A DNA stretch of 64,000 bases from Lysobacterales bacterium (GTDB taxonomy: Bacteria > Pseudomonadota > Gammaproteobacteria > Xanthomonadales > Rhodanobacteraceae): contig NSJK01000004.1 of assembly GCA_002632325.1 (NCBI GenBank), positions 1 through 64,000 on the forward strand, given 5' to 3'. The notes below the pieces were generated by a model. That model was not told where the DNA came from. It made no database searches and was given only the letters and a program-made list of their open reading frames with translations. This document shows, piece by piece, positions 9,001 to 17,569 of the stretch; position 1 is the stretch's first letter; each line of letters starts with the position of its first letter. The position numbers and the translations under genes were made by a program.

Positions 9001-10983
9001 GCCGCGCAGCATCGCCACCTGACGCCATCCCAGATGCGCGCCGAGAATGAGCTTGTTGAAGGCATCGTTTTCGGCATTGCCGCGCCAGATCTGTTCGAAC
9101 GCGCTTTCAAAGGCAGGTCCGACCTGGGCGATGTCGAACGCACATTGCGTCTGCGGCTGCACCACGATGTCCTGGATGCGCAGCTGCGCATCCCCCAGAT
9201 TCAACTCGTCGAGCTGTTCGGTGAGCACCTTGAGATTCATGTTCTCCAGCAGCGGGATCACCTCGGACAGCGAGATGTCGCTGCCATGGCGGAAGATCTT
9301 GAAGTGCTGGGTCGCGGAATCACGATGCGAGGGCACCAGGCTGAGGCGGATATCGTCATCGCCCTGCAACTGCGCGGCCAGCGCAATGTCCGCGGCCGCA
9401 CCACGCGCACCCGCGGTTTCGATGTAACCGGTCGGCAAGGCGGCGTAGCGCGCTGCAAGCTGGCGGCCCTTGGCATCGCCTTGCGTCTCGATCAATGCCG
9501 CACGCAGTTCCTCACTCCAGTTGCGCACGATTCCGGCCACGCCGCGTTCGAGCGCCGCCACGTCGTACTCGGCGTGCTCACCCGGTTGCGGGCGGATGAC
9601 CAGATGCAGCAAGGCAACCGGCGACTCACTGACCTGCACCGACGAGTCCACCTGCTTGCCACGCAAGGTCGTGCTGAGCAGCGCGGTGATGCGCTCGCGC
9701 GCATCGCTGGTGAGGCTTTCGCGCGGCACATAGACCAGGCAGGAATAGAAACGGCCATAGCGATCGCGACGCACGAACAGGCGGGCACGCGGCCGCGTGC
9801 GCAACGCGAGCACGCTGGTGGCGAGATCGAACAGTTCGTCCTCGTCGGCCTGGAACAGCTCATCACGCGGCAGCAGTTCGAGCACGTGACGCAAGGCCTT
9901 GCCCGAATGCGCGTCGAGGCGCAGACCGGAACGCTTGAGCACGGCTTCGACCTTGCGTCGCACCAGCGGTACGTCCTGCGGACGCGCCATGTAGGCATTG
10001 GTGGTGAACAGACCGAGGAAGCGTTGCTCGGCCACCGGCACACCGGCGTCGTTGAAACGCAGCACACCGATGTAATCCATGTAGCCGGAACGGTGCACGC
10101 GCGCACGCGCGTTGGTCTTGGTGAGGATGATCGCATCCATCGAACCCGACTGCGGCAATTGTCGCGCGACCAGGGTGCGCAGGGAGCGCGCCGCCTGCGC
10201 GCGTTCGGCGCCGCGCAGGATGCCCAGACCCGACTTTTCGACGGCCTGCAACACCTCGTCGCCGGCAACGCTCGCCACTTCGTACTCGCGGTAGCCGAGG
10301 AAGGTGAAATTCTCGTCCACCGCCCAGCGCAGGAACTCCTGTGCCTCAGCGACACCTTCGGCAGCCACCGGCAGCTTGCGCTTGGGCAATTCGTCGGCGA
10401 CGCGCAGCATCACCTCGCGCATGCCCTGCCAGTCACCGACGCTCGCACGCACGTCCGCAAGCGCGTCGCTGACCGATTTCTCCAGCGCACGCGCGGCGGC
10501 CGCGTCGGCGACGCGATCCACCTCGAAATGCATGATCGACTCGACCACGCTGCCGTCGCCGGCCGTTTCGGCAATTGCCTGCAGCTTGCCGGCACCATCA
10601 CGACGCACCGCGATCACTGGATGAATCAGCGCGTGGGTGGCCAGACCGGCATCGGCGATCGCCATGCCGACCGAATCGACGAGGAAGGGCATGTCGTCGG
10701 TGACCACATCGACGCAAGTGCGTGCATTGCGGCCGCTGCCTGTCTCGCTGATGCGCACGGTCGGTGTCTGCGGCGCACGCTCGGCCAGCAGCCTGAGGGT
10801 CGCAACGATCAAAGCGGCCCAATCCTGCGCCGTGCGTGACTCCAGTTCCTCGCCGGGCACGCGCTCGAGGAACTTGTGCGCGAGTCGGGCGGCGTCATCC
10901 TTCTGCCCTGCCGCGATCAAGGACGGAAGCTGCGCCACAATCGCTTCCATTGCCGCACTGCCCGAAACACCCGAATTGGTCAT
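6064..10983 (-). CDS. gdh: NAD-specific glutamate dehydrogenase, large (about 180 kDa) type
   Basis: 1639 residues, the size of the large NAD-dependent glutamate dehydrogenases of Xanthomonas and Pseudomonas. It converts glutamate to 2-oxoglutarate and ammonia in the cytoplasm, mainly for glutamate catabolism. The N-terminal half (about residues 1-700) carries the regulatory ACT-like segments. The catalytic core in the second half shows '[16 protein letters not shown]', 'PVGSKGGF' with the conserved Lys, '[13 protein letters not shown]' and the NAD-domain 'GEGGNLG'. The helical C-terminal region is present, so the gene is full length. nadK follows on the same strand. The start at 10983 lies opposite the divergent efflux operon across a 253-base gap. 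Long antisense frames here come from GC bias. Confidence 0.96.
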   Translation of the reverse strand: MTNSGVSGSAAMEAIVAQLPSLIAAGQKDDAARLAHKFLERVPGEELESRTAQDWAALIVATLRLLAERAPQTPTVRISETGSGRNARTCVDVVTDDMPFLVDSVGMAIADAGLATHALIHPVIAVRRDGAGKLQAIAETAGDGSVVESIMHFEVDRVADAAAARALEKSVSDALADVRASVGDWQGMREVMLRVADELPKRKLPVAAEGVAEAQEFLRWAVDENFTFLGYREYEVASVAGDEVLQAVEKSGLGILRGAERAQAARSLRTLVARQLPQSGSMDAIILTKTNARARVHRSGYMDYIGVLRFNDAGVPVAEQRFLGLFTTNAYMARPQDVPLVRRKVEAVLKRSGLRLDAHSGKALRHVLELLPRDELFQADEDELFDLATSVLALRTRPRARLFVRRDRYGRFYSCLVYVPRESLTSDARERITALLSTTLRGKQVDSSVQVSESPVALLHLVIRPQPGEHAEYDVAALERGVAGIVRNWSEELRAALIETQGDAKGRQLAARYAALPTGYIETAGARGAAADIALAAQLQGDDDIRLSLVPSHRDSATQHFKIFRHGSDISLSEVIPLLENMNLKVLTEQLDELNLGDAQLRIQDIVVQPQTQCAFDIAQVGPAFESAFEQIWRGNAENDAFNKLILGAHLGWRQVAMLRGYCKYLLQTGVTFSQSYMEETLNRYPAIARLLVELFEAGFDPAREASAVAGAGELAAELHALLPAAVIAKLPTDYFDTLAAACKQPRAGQIGATVNAIKALFEHVASLDEDRILRAWLGVIGATLRTNYYQNARDGKPHAYIAFKFDSSKVPDLPKPRPYREIFVYGARVEGIHLRFGAVARGGLRWSDRREDFRTEVLGLVKAQMVKNTVIVPVGSKGGFFVKRPPTERDALQAEGIACYKMFINGLLDVTDNIVDGKIVPPRDVVRHDADDPYLVVAADKGTAKFSDIANGISAEHGFWLGDAFASGGSVGYDHKGMGITARGGWESVKRHFRALGHDCQSEDFSCVGIGDMSGDVFGNGMLLSRHIRLIAAFDHRHIFIDPNPDASASFAERERMFKLPRSSWEDYDAKLISRGGGIFARSAKTVTLSPEARAALGIGSDEPLTPTALVSAVLKAPVDLLWNGGIGTYIKAESETNADVGDRANNALRVNGGELRCKIVGEGGNLGFTQKGRIEAGRKGVLLNTDFIDNSAGVDTSDHEVNIKILLNDAVQRGELKLERRNSLLAEMTDEVARLVLNDNYRQNQAITLMEHMSAQRIGSNAHFIRTLEAEGLLDRQIEFLPSEAELAERKARHQGMTRPELAVLLSYSKLKLFEQLLHSDVPEDPFLSKELVRYFPQPLQQPYAEHMQRHRLKREIIATAVTNSLVNRMDATFMLRMQEDTGQGPAAIAKAYSAVREIVGSRELWAGIEALDGEVAESVQIDALLKIWNLQRNLTRWLLNHRGSVLDIAELVGRYGPGVNALRAAFPRVLTANSRADYDVDVEKWQGLGVPEQLAQSLAQIAELDAAFDIIEVAIDSGHAPDRVAAVYFELAHALDINGLRRQIEALPVESRWHAQARGALRDELSAQHCALMRQILAAAPAKEQHPVARWLERDDPTLKFTLGMLEEIRTQPVDYPIASVALRRFAQLVQAGAKG

Positions 10984-11236
10984 GTCGTTCCCGAAAAATG
11001 GCCGGTTTCAAAAAAGCGCAAGGATACGCTGCACCCGTGCACAAGGCCACCGCAAGCCGCAGCAAGCGCAGCTGTCGAGACGCCTCGACGCAATCACCGC
11101 ACATGCAGAAAAACCACGTTTCAGCGCATTTGACAACGATGTCTTGGCTTACTGAACAACGCCCCAACTTTCCACACTCCCCGCCTTGCGGCGATGATGT
11201 CAGGCTGCGCGTTTGTGCGAGCTTGCAAGGATCCCC

Positions 11237-12397
11237 ATGAAATCGGCCCATCGCCTGTGCGCTGTCATCGCCACCGCGGCCCTGCTCGGCGCCTGCAGCA
11301 GCGGCAAACAGAGCGCACCGGCAGCCACCCCGATCGACGTCACCATCGTGACGGCTGCGGCGCAGAGCGTGCCACTGTCGCGCCAGACCGTGGGGCGCCT
11401 GAGCGCGCTGCGCAGCGCCGACGTGCGTGCACGCGTGGCCGGCATCCTCGAACAGCGCGTCTACGACGAAGGCAGTGACGTCAAGCAGGGACAAGTCTTG
11501 TTCCGCATCGATCCGGCACCGCTGCGCGCCACGCTCAATGCGCAGTTGGCCAATCTCGCCGCGGCGCAAGCGACCCTCGACAACAACCGCATCGCCGCCG
11601 AGCGCGCGCGCTCGGTCGCCGCCAAGGGACTGCTCTCGCGCGCGAACCTCGACACCGCCGAAGCGGCCGAACGCACGGCAGCCGCAGCGGTGAAGCAGGC
11701 GCAAGCCAATGTCGAGACGGCGCGCATCAATCTCGGCTACGCCGAAGTCGCGGCGCCGATCAGCGGCCGTGCCGGCAAGCAGCAGGTCACCGAAGGCGCC
11801 TTGGTCGGTCAGGGCAGCGCGACCTTGCTCACCACGGTCGAACAGGTCGATCCGCTCTACGTCAACTTCAGTCTTGCGGTCGGCGAGCTTGAGGCGATGC
11901 GCCGCGCGGCAGCGAGCGGTCAGGTTTCGCTCAGCGAACGCAATCAGGTGCAGCTCCGCATCAGCCTGCCCGATGGCACGCCGTATGCGGAATCGGGTTT
12001 GCTCGACTTCACCGACGCCTCGGTCGATGCGGCAACCGGCGCGGTCACCCTGCGCGGCAGCGTGCCCAACCCGCAGCACAGCCTGATGCCGGGCATGTTC
12101 GTCAATGTCGATCTCGAACTGGGCGCAATCAAGCAGGCGTGGCTGGTGTCGCAGTCGGCGGTGCAGCGCGATGCGCAAGGCCTGTACGTCTTCGTGGCCG
12201 CCAATGGCAAGGCCGCGATCAAGCACATCAAGGCCGAGACTGCGCAAGCCGGCAACTGGATCGTCACCGAGGGTCTCGCCGATGGCGACCAGATCGTGAT
12301 GAGCAATCTGCAGAAGCTGCGTGCCGATACGGCGGTCAAGACCAGTCCCTGGCAGCCCACCGCGGGCACGGCACCCGGTTCGGTATCGGCGCACTGA
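11237..12397 (+). CDS. RND efflux periplasmic adaptor (membrane fusion) lipoprotein
   Basis: 386 residues from the ATG at 11237, preceded by AAGGA; the start gives a lipoprotein signal with 'LLGACSS' as lipobox. Order: beta-barrel and lipoyl halves ('VRARVAGILEQRVYDEGSDVKQGQVLFRID'-type biotinyl-lipoyl motif), a coiled-coil hairpin around residues 95-165 rich in Ala/Arg, the second lipoyl half ('INLGYAEVAAPISGRAGK'), then beta-barrel and membrane-proximal domains. It belongs to the AcrA/MexA family and links the inner-membrane pump to an outer-membrane channel. The pump gene follows after 88 bases. No local TetR or MarR regulator gene is seen. Confidence 0.93.
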   Translation: MKSAHRLCAVIATAALLGACSSGKQSAPAATPIDVTIVTAAAQSVPLSRQTVGRLSALRSADVRARVAGILEQRVYDEGSDVKQGQVLFRIDPAPLRATLNAQLANLAAAQATLDNNRIAAERARSVAAKGLLSRANLDTAEAAERTAAAAVKQAQANVETARINLGYAEVAAPISGRAGKQQVTEGALVGQGSATLLTTVEQVDPLYVNFSLAVGELEAMRRAAASGQVSLSERNQVQLRISLPDGTPYAESGLLDFTDASVDAATGAVTLRGSVPNPQHSLMPGMFVNVDLELGAIKQAWLVSQSAVQRDAQGLYVFVAANGKAAIKHIKAETAQAGNWIVTEGLADGDQIVMSNLQKLRADTAVKTSPWQPTAGTAPGSVSAH

Positions 12398-12485
12398 CGG
12401 GCCGCAGCTCGCGCGGCGCCTTCAGCGCCAGCGCGCAAGCAACGCATCGATCACAGGCACGCAGCGCAGTTCCAAGGAAAGCACC

Positions 12486-15400
12486 ATGTCCCAGTTCTTC
12501 ATCGACCGCCCCGTGTTTGCCTGGGTCATCGCGATCCTGATCAGCCTCGGCGGCGTGCTCGCGGTGCGCAGTCTGGGCATCGAGTCGTATCCATCGATCG
12601 CACCGCCGCAGGTGGTGATCTCGGCGAACTACCCGGGTGCCGATGCGGCCACGGTCGAGAAATCGGTGACCCAGGTGATCGAGCAACAGCTCACCGGCAT
12701 CGACAACCTCGCTTATTTCAGCGCGAATTCGGGTTCGGACGGCTCGGCCTCGATCACGATCACCTTCGAACCGGGCACCAATGCCGACACCGCCCAGGTG
12801 CAGACCCAGAACAAGGTCGCGCTGGCGACGCCGCGCCTGCCTTCCGATGTGGTTCAACAGGGCATCGTCGTTGCCAAGCAGAACCCCGACTTCCTCCTCA
12901 TCGCCATGCTGCGCTCGGAAGATGGCAGCCTGGACTCGGGCGCGCTCAACAACCTCGCCGCCGCGACCGTGATACCGCAGATCCAGCGCGTACCCGGCGT
13001 CGGTGGCGTGCGCCAGTTCGGCTCCGAATATTCGATGCGCATCTGGCTCGATGCCGACAAGCTGCATGGCTATCACCTTTCGGCGGCGCAGGCGCTGGCG
13101 GCCGTGCGCGCACAGAACATCCAGGTCGCCGCGGGTTCGCTCGGCGCGCAACCCGCCGTGCCCGGCAATGGCTTTTCGGCGACCGTCACGGCCGAAGGCC
13201 GCTTCACCTCGCCGGCGCAGTTCGAGAACATCATCCTGCGTGCCAACAACGACGGCACGGCAGTACGCCTCAAGGATGTCGCCCGCGTCGAACTCGGGCC
13301 CTCCTCGTATGGCAGTTCCACGGCGTACAACGGCCATCCGGTGGCCGGCTTTGCGGTGCAGCTGCAGACCGGCGCCAACGCACTCACGGTTGCCGATGCC
13401 GTCAAGGCGCGCCTGGCCGAGTTGTCGACGAGTTTCCCGCAAGGGGTGGTCTGGTTCGTGCCCTACGACACCACGCCGTTCATCGTTTTCTCGATCCGCG
13501 AGGTGGTCAAGACGCTGGTCGAGGCGGTCGTGCTGGTGTTCTTCGTGATGCTCCTGTTCCTGCAGAACCTGCGCATGACCACGATTGCGCTGCTGGTGGT
13601 GCCGGTGGCCTTGCTGGGCGGCTTTCTGGGCTTGTGGTTGGCCGGATTCACGATCAACCAGCTCACCCTGTTCGGCATGGTGCTGGTGATCGGCATCGTC
13701 GTCGACGATGCGATCGTGGTGATCGAGAACGTCGAGCGCATCATGGACGAGGAAGGCCTCCCGCCCAAGGAGGCCACACGCAAGGCGATGGGTCAGATCT
13801 CGGGCGCGGTGGTGGCGATTGCCGTGGTGCTGATGGCCGTGTTCATACCGAGCGCGCTGCAGGCCGGTTCGGTCGGCGTGATCTTCCGCCAGTTCTGCGT
13901 GACGATTGCACTGTCGACGGCATTTTCGGCCTTTCTCGCGCTGGTGTTCACGCCGGCGCTGTGTGCTTCCCTGCTCAAGCCGGTTCACGAGAAGGACAAG
14001 AACGCCTTCTTCCGCGGCTTCAACCGCGGCTTCGAGCGCATGCGCACTGCGTATCTGGGCCATACCCTCGCCGCGATCCGCCACGCACCGCGATGGTTGG
14101 CCGCGTTCGTCGCGGTGACCGTGCTGTGCGGCTTCCTGTTCACGCGCATTCCTTCGAGTTTCGTGCCCGAGGAAGATCAAGGCTCGATCATGGGCGTCGT
14201 GCAGTTGCCGGCCGGCGCGAGCATGGAGCGCACGCGCCAGACGATGGCCAAGGTCACCGAGCTGGTGCTCGCGAACAAGGCGATTCAGGGCGTGATCTCG
14301 GTCACCGGCTTCAGCTTCATGGGCAATGGCGAAAACACCGGCATGACCTTCATTCGCCTCAAGCCCTGGGACCAGCGCACCAGCCACGACCAGGTCGCCA
14401 CCGAGGTGATCAAGCAGCTCAACCAGTCGCTGTCCGCGAACATCAAGGACGCCAGCGTGACCGTGCTCAACCAGCCGACGATTCGAGGGCTAGGCCGTTT
14501 TGCCGGCTTCGACATGTATCTGGAGGATCGCGGTGGCCTGGGCCACGAAGCGCTGGCACAGGCGCAGGAAACCCTCATCGCCAAGGCCGGCGAGCGCAAG
14601 GACCTGCTCACCGGCGTGCGCGCGAACTCCTTGCCGCCGACACCGCAACTGGCGATGCACGTCGATCGCGTGCAGGCACAGTCGATGGGCCTTTCGCTCA
14701 GCGATGTCTACACCGCGATCCAGCTCATGCTGGCGCCGGTCTATGCCAACGATTTCTTCAATCAGGGCCGCGTGCAGCGCGTGACCATGCAGGCCGATGC
14801 ACCGTTTCGCATGGGCGTCGATGCGCTGTCGCGCTTCTACGTGCCCAGCGCCACGCAAACCGAAACCATCACCGGCAGCGATGGCACCACCACCTTGCCG
14901 GCCATGGTGCCGCTGTCGAACGTGGTGCGCACGCAGTGGAAGATGGAACCTTCGACGCTGGCGCGTTACAACGGCTATCCGGCGGTGCAGATCAACGGCA
15001 GTCAGGTCGCAGGGCGCAGCTCGGGCGATGCGATGGCGGCGATGCAGGAGATCGTCGACAAGGATCTGCCGCAGGGCTTCGGCTACGACTGGACCGGCCA
15101 ATCCCTGCAGGAAATCATCTCCGGCAATCAGGCACCGATCCTCTACACACTGTCGCTGTTGGTGGTGTTCCTGTGTCTGGCCGCGCTTTACGAGAGCTGG
15201 TCGATCCCGGTTTCGGTGTTGCTGGCGGTGCCGCTGGGCGTGCTCGGATCCTTGCTCGCGACGATGGCACGCGGTCTCACCAACGACGTCTATTTCAAGA
15301 TCGGCATCATCACCATCATCGGTCTGGCGGCAAAGAACGCGATCCTCATCATCGAATTCGCGGTTGCCGAACAACGCAATGGTCGCGCGCTGGGCAGCGC

Positions 15401-15680
15401 GGTGATCGATGCCGCGCGCATGCGCATGCGACCGATCATCATGACCTCGCTCGCCTTCATCTTCGGCTGCTTTCCGCTGGCGATCTCCAGCGGCGCCGGC
15501 GCCAACTCGCGTCATGCGATCGGCACCGGCGTGGTCGGCGGCATGCTGTTCGCGACCATTCTCGGCCTGCTCTTCATCCCGGTGTTCTACGTTGCGGTGC
15601 GCCGTCTGCTCGGCGACAAGATGGAGCCGATCGAAGAAACCCGCGCCGCGCTGATTGGCGGTCCGGGATCACACTCATGA
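12486..15680 (+). CDS. RND efflux pump, inner-membrane permease (HAE1 family)
   Basis: 1064 residues from the ATG at 12486 (AAGGA upstream), usual for AcrB/MexB-type proton-driven drug exporters. It starts with the first transmembrane helix ('VFAWVIAILISLGGVLAV'), followed by the first large periplasmic loop, helices 2-6 with the paired acidic residues of helix 4 in 'GIVVDDAIVVIENVERIM', a second periplasmic loop, and helices 8-12 ending 'LGLLFIPVFYV'. The helix 10 Lys is in 'GLAAKNAILIIEF'. It probably forms a trimer with the preceding adaptor. Substrate range is unknown. Its stop overlaps the next start by ATGA, so the three genes form one operon. Confidence 0.95.
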   Translation: MSQFFIDRPVFAWVIAILISLGGVLAVRSLGIESYPSIAPPQVVISANYPGADAATVEKSVTQVIEQQLTGIDNLAYFSANSGSDGSASITITFEPGTNADTAQVQTQNKVALATPRLPSDVVQQGIVVAKQNPDFLLIAMLRSEDGSLDSGALNNLAAATVIPQIQRVPGVGGVRQFGSEYSMRIWLDADKLHGYHLSAAQALAAVRAQNIQVAAGSLGAQPAVPGNGFSATVTAEGRFTSPAQFENIILRANNDGTAVRLKDVARVELGPSSYGSSTAYNGHPVAGFAVQLQTGANALTVADAVKARLAELSTSFPQGVVWFVPYDTTPFIVFSIREVVKTLVEAVVLVFFVMLLFLQNLRMTTIALLVVPVALLGGFLGLWLAGFTINQLTLFGMVLVIGIVVDDAIVVIENVERIMDEEGLPPKEATRKAMGQISGAVVAIAVVLMAVFIPSALQAGSVGVIFRQFCVTIALSTAFSAFLALVFTPALCASLLKPVHEKDKNAFFRGFNRGFERMRTAYLGHTLAAIRHAPRWLAAFVAVTVLCGFLFTRIPSSFVPEEDQGSIMGVVQLPAGASMERTRQTMAKVTELVLANKAIQGVISVTGFSFMGNGENTGMTFIRLKPWDQRTSHDQVATEVIKQLNQSLSANIKDASVTVLNQPTIRGLGRFAGFDMYLEDRGGLGHEALAQAQETLIAKAGERKDLLTGVRANSLPPTPQLAMHVDRVQAQSMGLSLSDVYTAIQLMLAPVYANDFFNQGRVQRVTMQADAPFRMGVDALSRFYVPSATQTETITGSDGTTTLPAMVPLSNVVRTQWKMEPSTLARYNGYPAVQINGSQVAGRSSGDAMAAMQEIVDKDLPQGFGYDWTGQSLQEIISGNQAPILYTLSLLVVFLCLAALYESWSIPVSVLLAVPLGVLGSLLATMARGLTNDVYFKIGIITIIGLAAKNAILIIEFAVAEQRNGRALGSAVIDAARMRMRPIIMTSLAFIFGCFPLAISSGAGANSRHAIGTGVVGGMLFATILGLLFIPVFYVAVRRLLGDKMEPIEETRAALIGGPGSHS

Positions 15681-16663
15681 AGAACAGCTCGCACCCCCTT
15701 GCGAACCTGTTGGCCTGCGCAGCCTGCATGATCGGCTCGAATGCGACGGCAGTCACCGCTTACGCGCCCGCACCCTGGCAACTCGGGCGCGATGCCAATC
15801 CCTTCGTTGCTGCCGGCGGACTGCCGTTCACGCCACCGGCAGTGGCTGCCGACAGCCACTGGCATTTCGACGCCCTGCTCGCCGCAAGCAACACCGAGAT
15901 CGGTTTTTCGCGCGCCGATGAGCAACTGCTCTACGACATGGAAATCCACGAGGCGCGGCTTGCGGTTTCGCGCGGCATTGGCGAGCACTGGGTCGCACGC
16001 GCGAGCACTGCTCTGTTGCGCTTCGAGCAGGGCTTTCTCGACCGCTTCGTCGAGGATTTCCACCGCGCCTTCGGCTTCGACAATGGCGATCGCGGCCACT
16101 TGCCGGGCAATGGCCACACGATTCGCTACGACGACGCTCGCGGCAATGCGGTTGAACTTGCGCGCACACGCTCCGGCCTTGCCCCGCTCATGCTCGATCT
16201 GGCTTGGCGCACGCCCGCTGATGGCCGTGAATGGCTGCTCGGCGGCACGCTCAAATTGCCTACTTCGCACGCCACGCCCTTGCTCGATGACCGCGCCACC
16301 GATCTCAGCTTGTGGGCAGCCTTGCAATCGACTACCGCCACGCGTTGGCGCTGGGGCGCACGTGCCGGTGTGTGGCTGCGTGGCGAAGGCGATCTGCTCG
16401 ACGGGCGCCGCAAGGATCAGGTGCCCTTCGTCGATGGCGTGCTCGGATTCCAGCTCACACCGCAATGGGACGTGGCGGCGCAGTACCAGTGGCATGGCGC
16501 GCCCTACCAGTCGGAGATCTCGCTGCTGCGCGCAGCCGGCACGCTCACGCTCTCGTCGGCGTGGCACACCCGCAGTGGCTGGCATCTGCGTGCGGGACTG
16601 GTCGAGGATCTGCCTGCACGCCATGCGCAGGACGTGACTTTCTTCCTCGGCCTGTCGCACTGA
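15677..16663 (+). CDS. DUF3187-type outer-membrane/secreted protein in the efflux operon
   Basis: 328 residues. The ATG overlaps the permease stop (ATGA), so translation is coupled. A signal peptide covers about residues 1-24. The mature part alternates short aromatic and polar segments as in an outer-membrane beta-barrel and ends in a hydrophobic strand 'DVTFFLGLSH'. It matches what I know of DUF3187 proteins, which have no assigned function. RND operons usually carry a TolC-like channel gene in this third position; none is present here, so this protein may be an envelope accessory while the channel is encoded elsewhere. Confidence 0.7.
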   Translation: MKNSSHPLANLLACAACMIGSNATAVTAYAPAPWQLGRDANPFVAAGGLPFTPPAVAADSHWHFDALLAASNTEIGFSRADEQLLYDMEIHEARLAVSRGIGEHWVARASTALLRFEQGFLDRFVEDFHRAFGFDNGDRGHLPGNGHTIRYDDARGNAVELARTRSGLAPLMLDLAWRTPADGREWLLGGTLKLPTSHATPLLDDRATDLSLWAALQSTTATRWRWGARAGVWLRGEGDLLDGRRKDQVPFVDGVLGFQLTPQWDVAAQYQWHGAPYQSEISLLRAAGTLTLSSAWHTRSGWHLRAGLVEDLPARHAQDVTFFLGLSH

Positions 16664-16708
16664 GCGCAGGCGGCTACAATCGCAGGCTTCGACCGCAGAT
16701 CACGCCCC

Positions 16709-17464
16709 ATGAGCACCAACGAACAAGCCCTGCTCGACAAGACCTGGTTCTACCGCTTTCGCCTGCCCAGCGGTCGCATCACGCCGACCTATGACGATGG
16801 CGCGCTCGATGCGATTCACGAAACACGCCGCACGATGTTGCGCGATACCGTGCGCGCACGCTTCGGCGAGTCACTGGCCGGACACAGGGCGGTCGACATT
16901 GCCTGTCATCAGGGCTGGTTCTCGACCCAGTTGCTCGAATGGGGCGCCGATGAAGTGCTCGCGATCGATGCGCGCGCCGAGCACATCGCCGATGTCGAAC
17001 TGATCCGCAGCGCGCTCGATCTTTCGAAACTGCGCACCCTGCGCAGCGATGTGCACGCGCTCGACACCGCCGGCCTCGGCCAGTTCGACCTCGTGCTCAT
17101 GCTTGGCCTGATCTATCACCTCGAAAACCCGATCGGTGCCCTGCGCCAGGCACGCGCACTCACCCGCCACCTGTGCGTGGTCGAGACCCAGATCGTGCCC
17201 GGCATGAGCGGCGTGGTCGACTACGGCAGCTATCGCTTCGTGCGTCCGCTCAAGGGCTCGTTCGGGATCATCGATGAAACCGACGACACCCACGGCCCGG
17301 AAGCCAGCACCACCGGCATCTGCCTCGTGCCGAGCCTGGAAGCCCTGTTCTGGATCCTGCGCAAGGTCGGTTTCGATCGCGTGGAACTGCTGCCGCCACC
17401 GGCCGATGCCTACGAACAGCTCGCCCACGGCAAGCGCGTGATGGTGGCCGCCTACGTCGATTGA
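16709..17464 (+). CDS. Class I SAM-dependent methyltransferase
   Basis: 251 residues. The Rossmann-type SAM site is visible: motif I 'AVDIACHQGWFSTQLLEWGA' with acidic motif II 'LAIDAR', then 'FDLVLMLGLIYHLENP', reminiscent of tRNA (mo5U34) methyltransferase-like (DUF1698) enzymes, where 'GvfyHl' follows strand 4. The N-terminus ('LLDKTWFYRFRLPSGR') is typical of soluble methyltransferases acting on small molecules or sugars. Substrate unknown. It stands alone downstream of the efflux operon; TACAAT at 16675-16680 could be its -10 element. Confidence 0.8.
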   Translation: MSTNEQALLDKTWFYRFRLPSGRITPTYDDGALDAIHETRRTMLRDTVRARFGESLAGHRAVDIACHQGWFSTQLLEWGADEVLAIDARAEHIADVELIRSALDLSKLRTLRSDVHALDTAGLGQFDLVLMLGLIYHLENPIGALRQARALTRHLCVVETQIVPGMSGVVDYGSYRFVRPLKGSFGIIDETDDTHGPEASTTGICLVPSLEALFWILRKVGFDRVELLPPPADAYEQLAHGKRVMVAAYVD

Positions 17465-17569
17465 GGCCACGCCGGGTCGCGTCCGCAGTGCAAGAACTGT
17501 GGTGCAGGCCAATATCGTCACACCCAGCGATCGCGTAGGATCAGTGCCGGTTCGCCACGGAGACCGGCC

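Noticed and set aside
7867-10839. A 990-residue open frame opposite the glutamate dehydrogenase gene
   Set aside because: It is a complementary-strand shadow of a GC-rich gene; the composition (His/Arg/Ala-rich, no domain) is typical of such shadows.
12336-14387. A 683-residue minus-strand frame opposite the RND permease
   Set aside because: His/Arg-rich antisense translation without domain signals.
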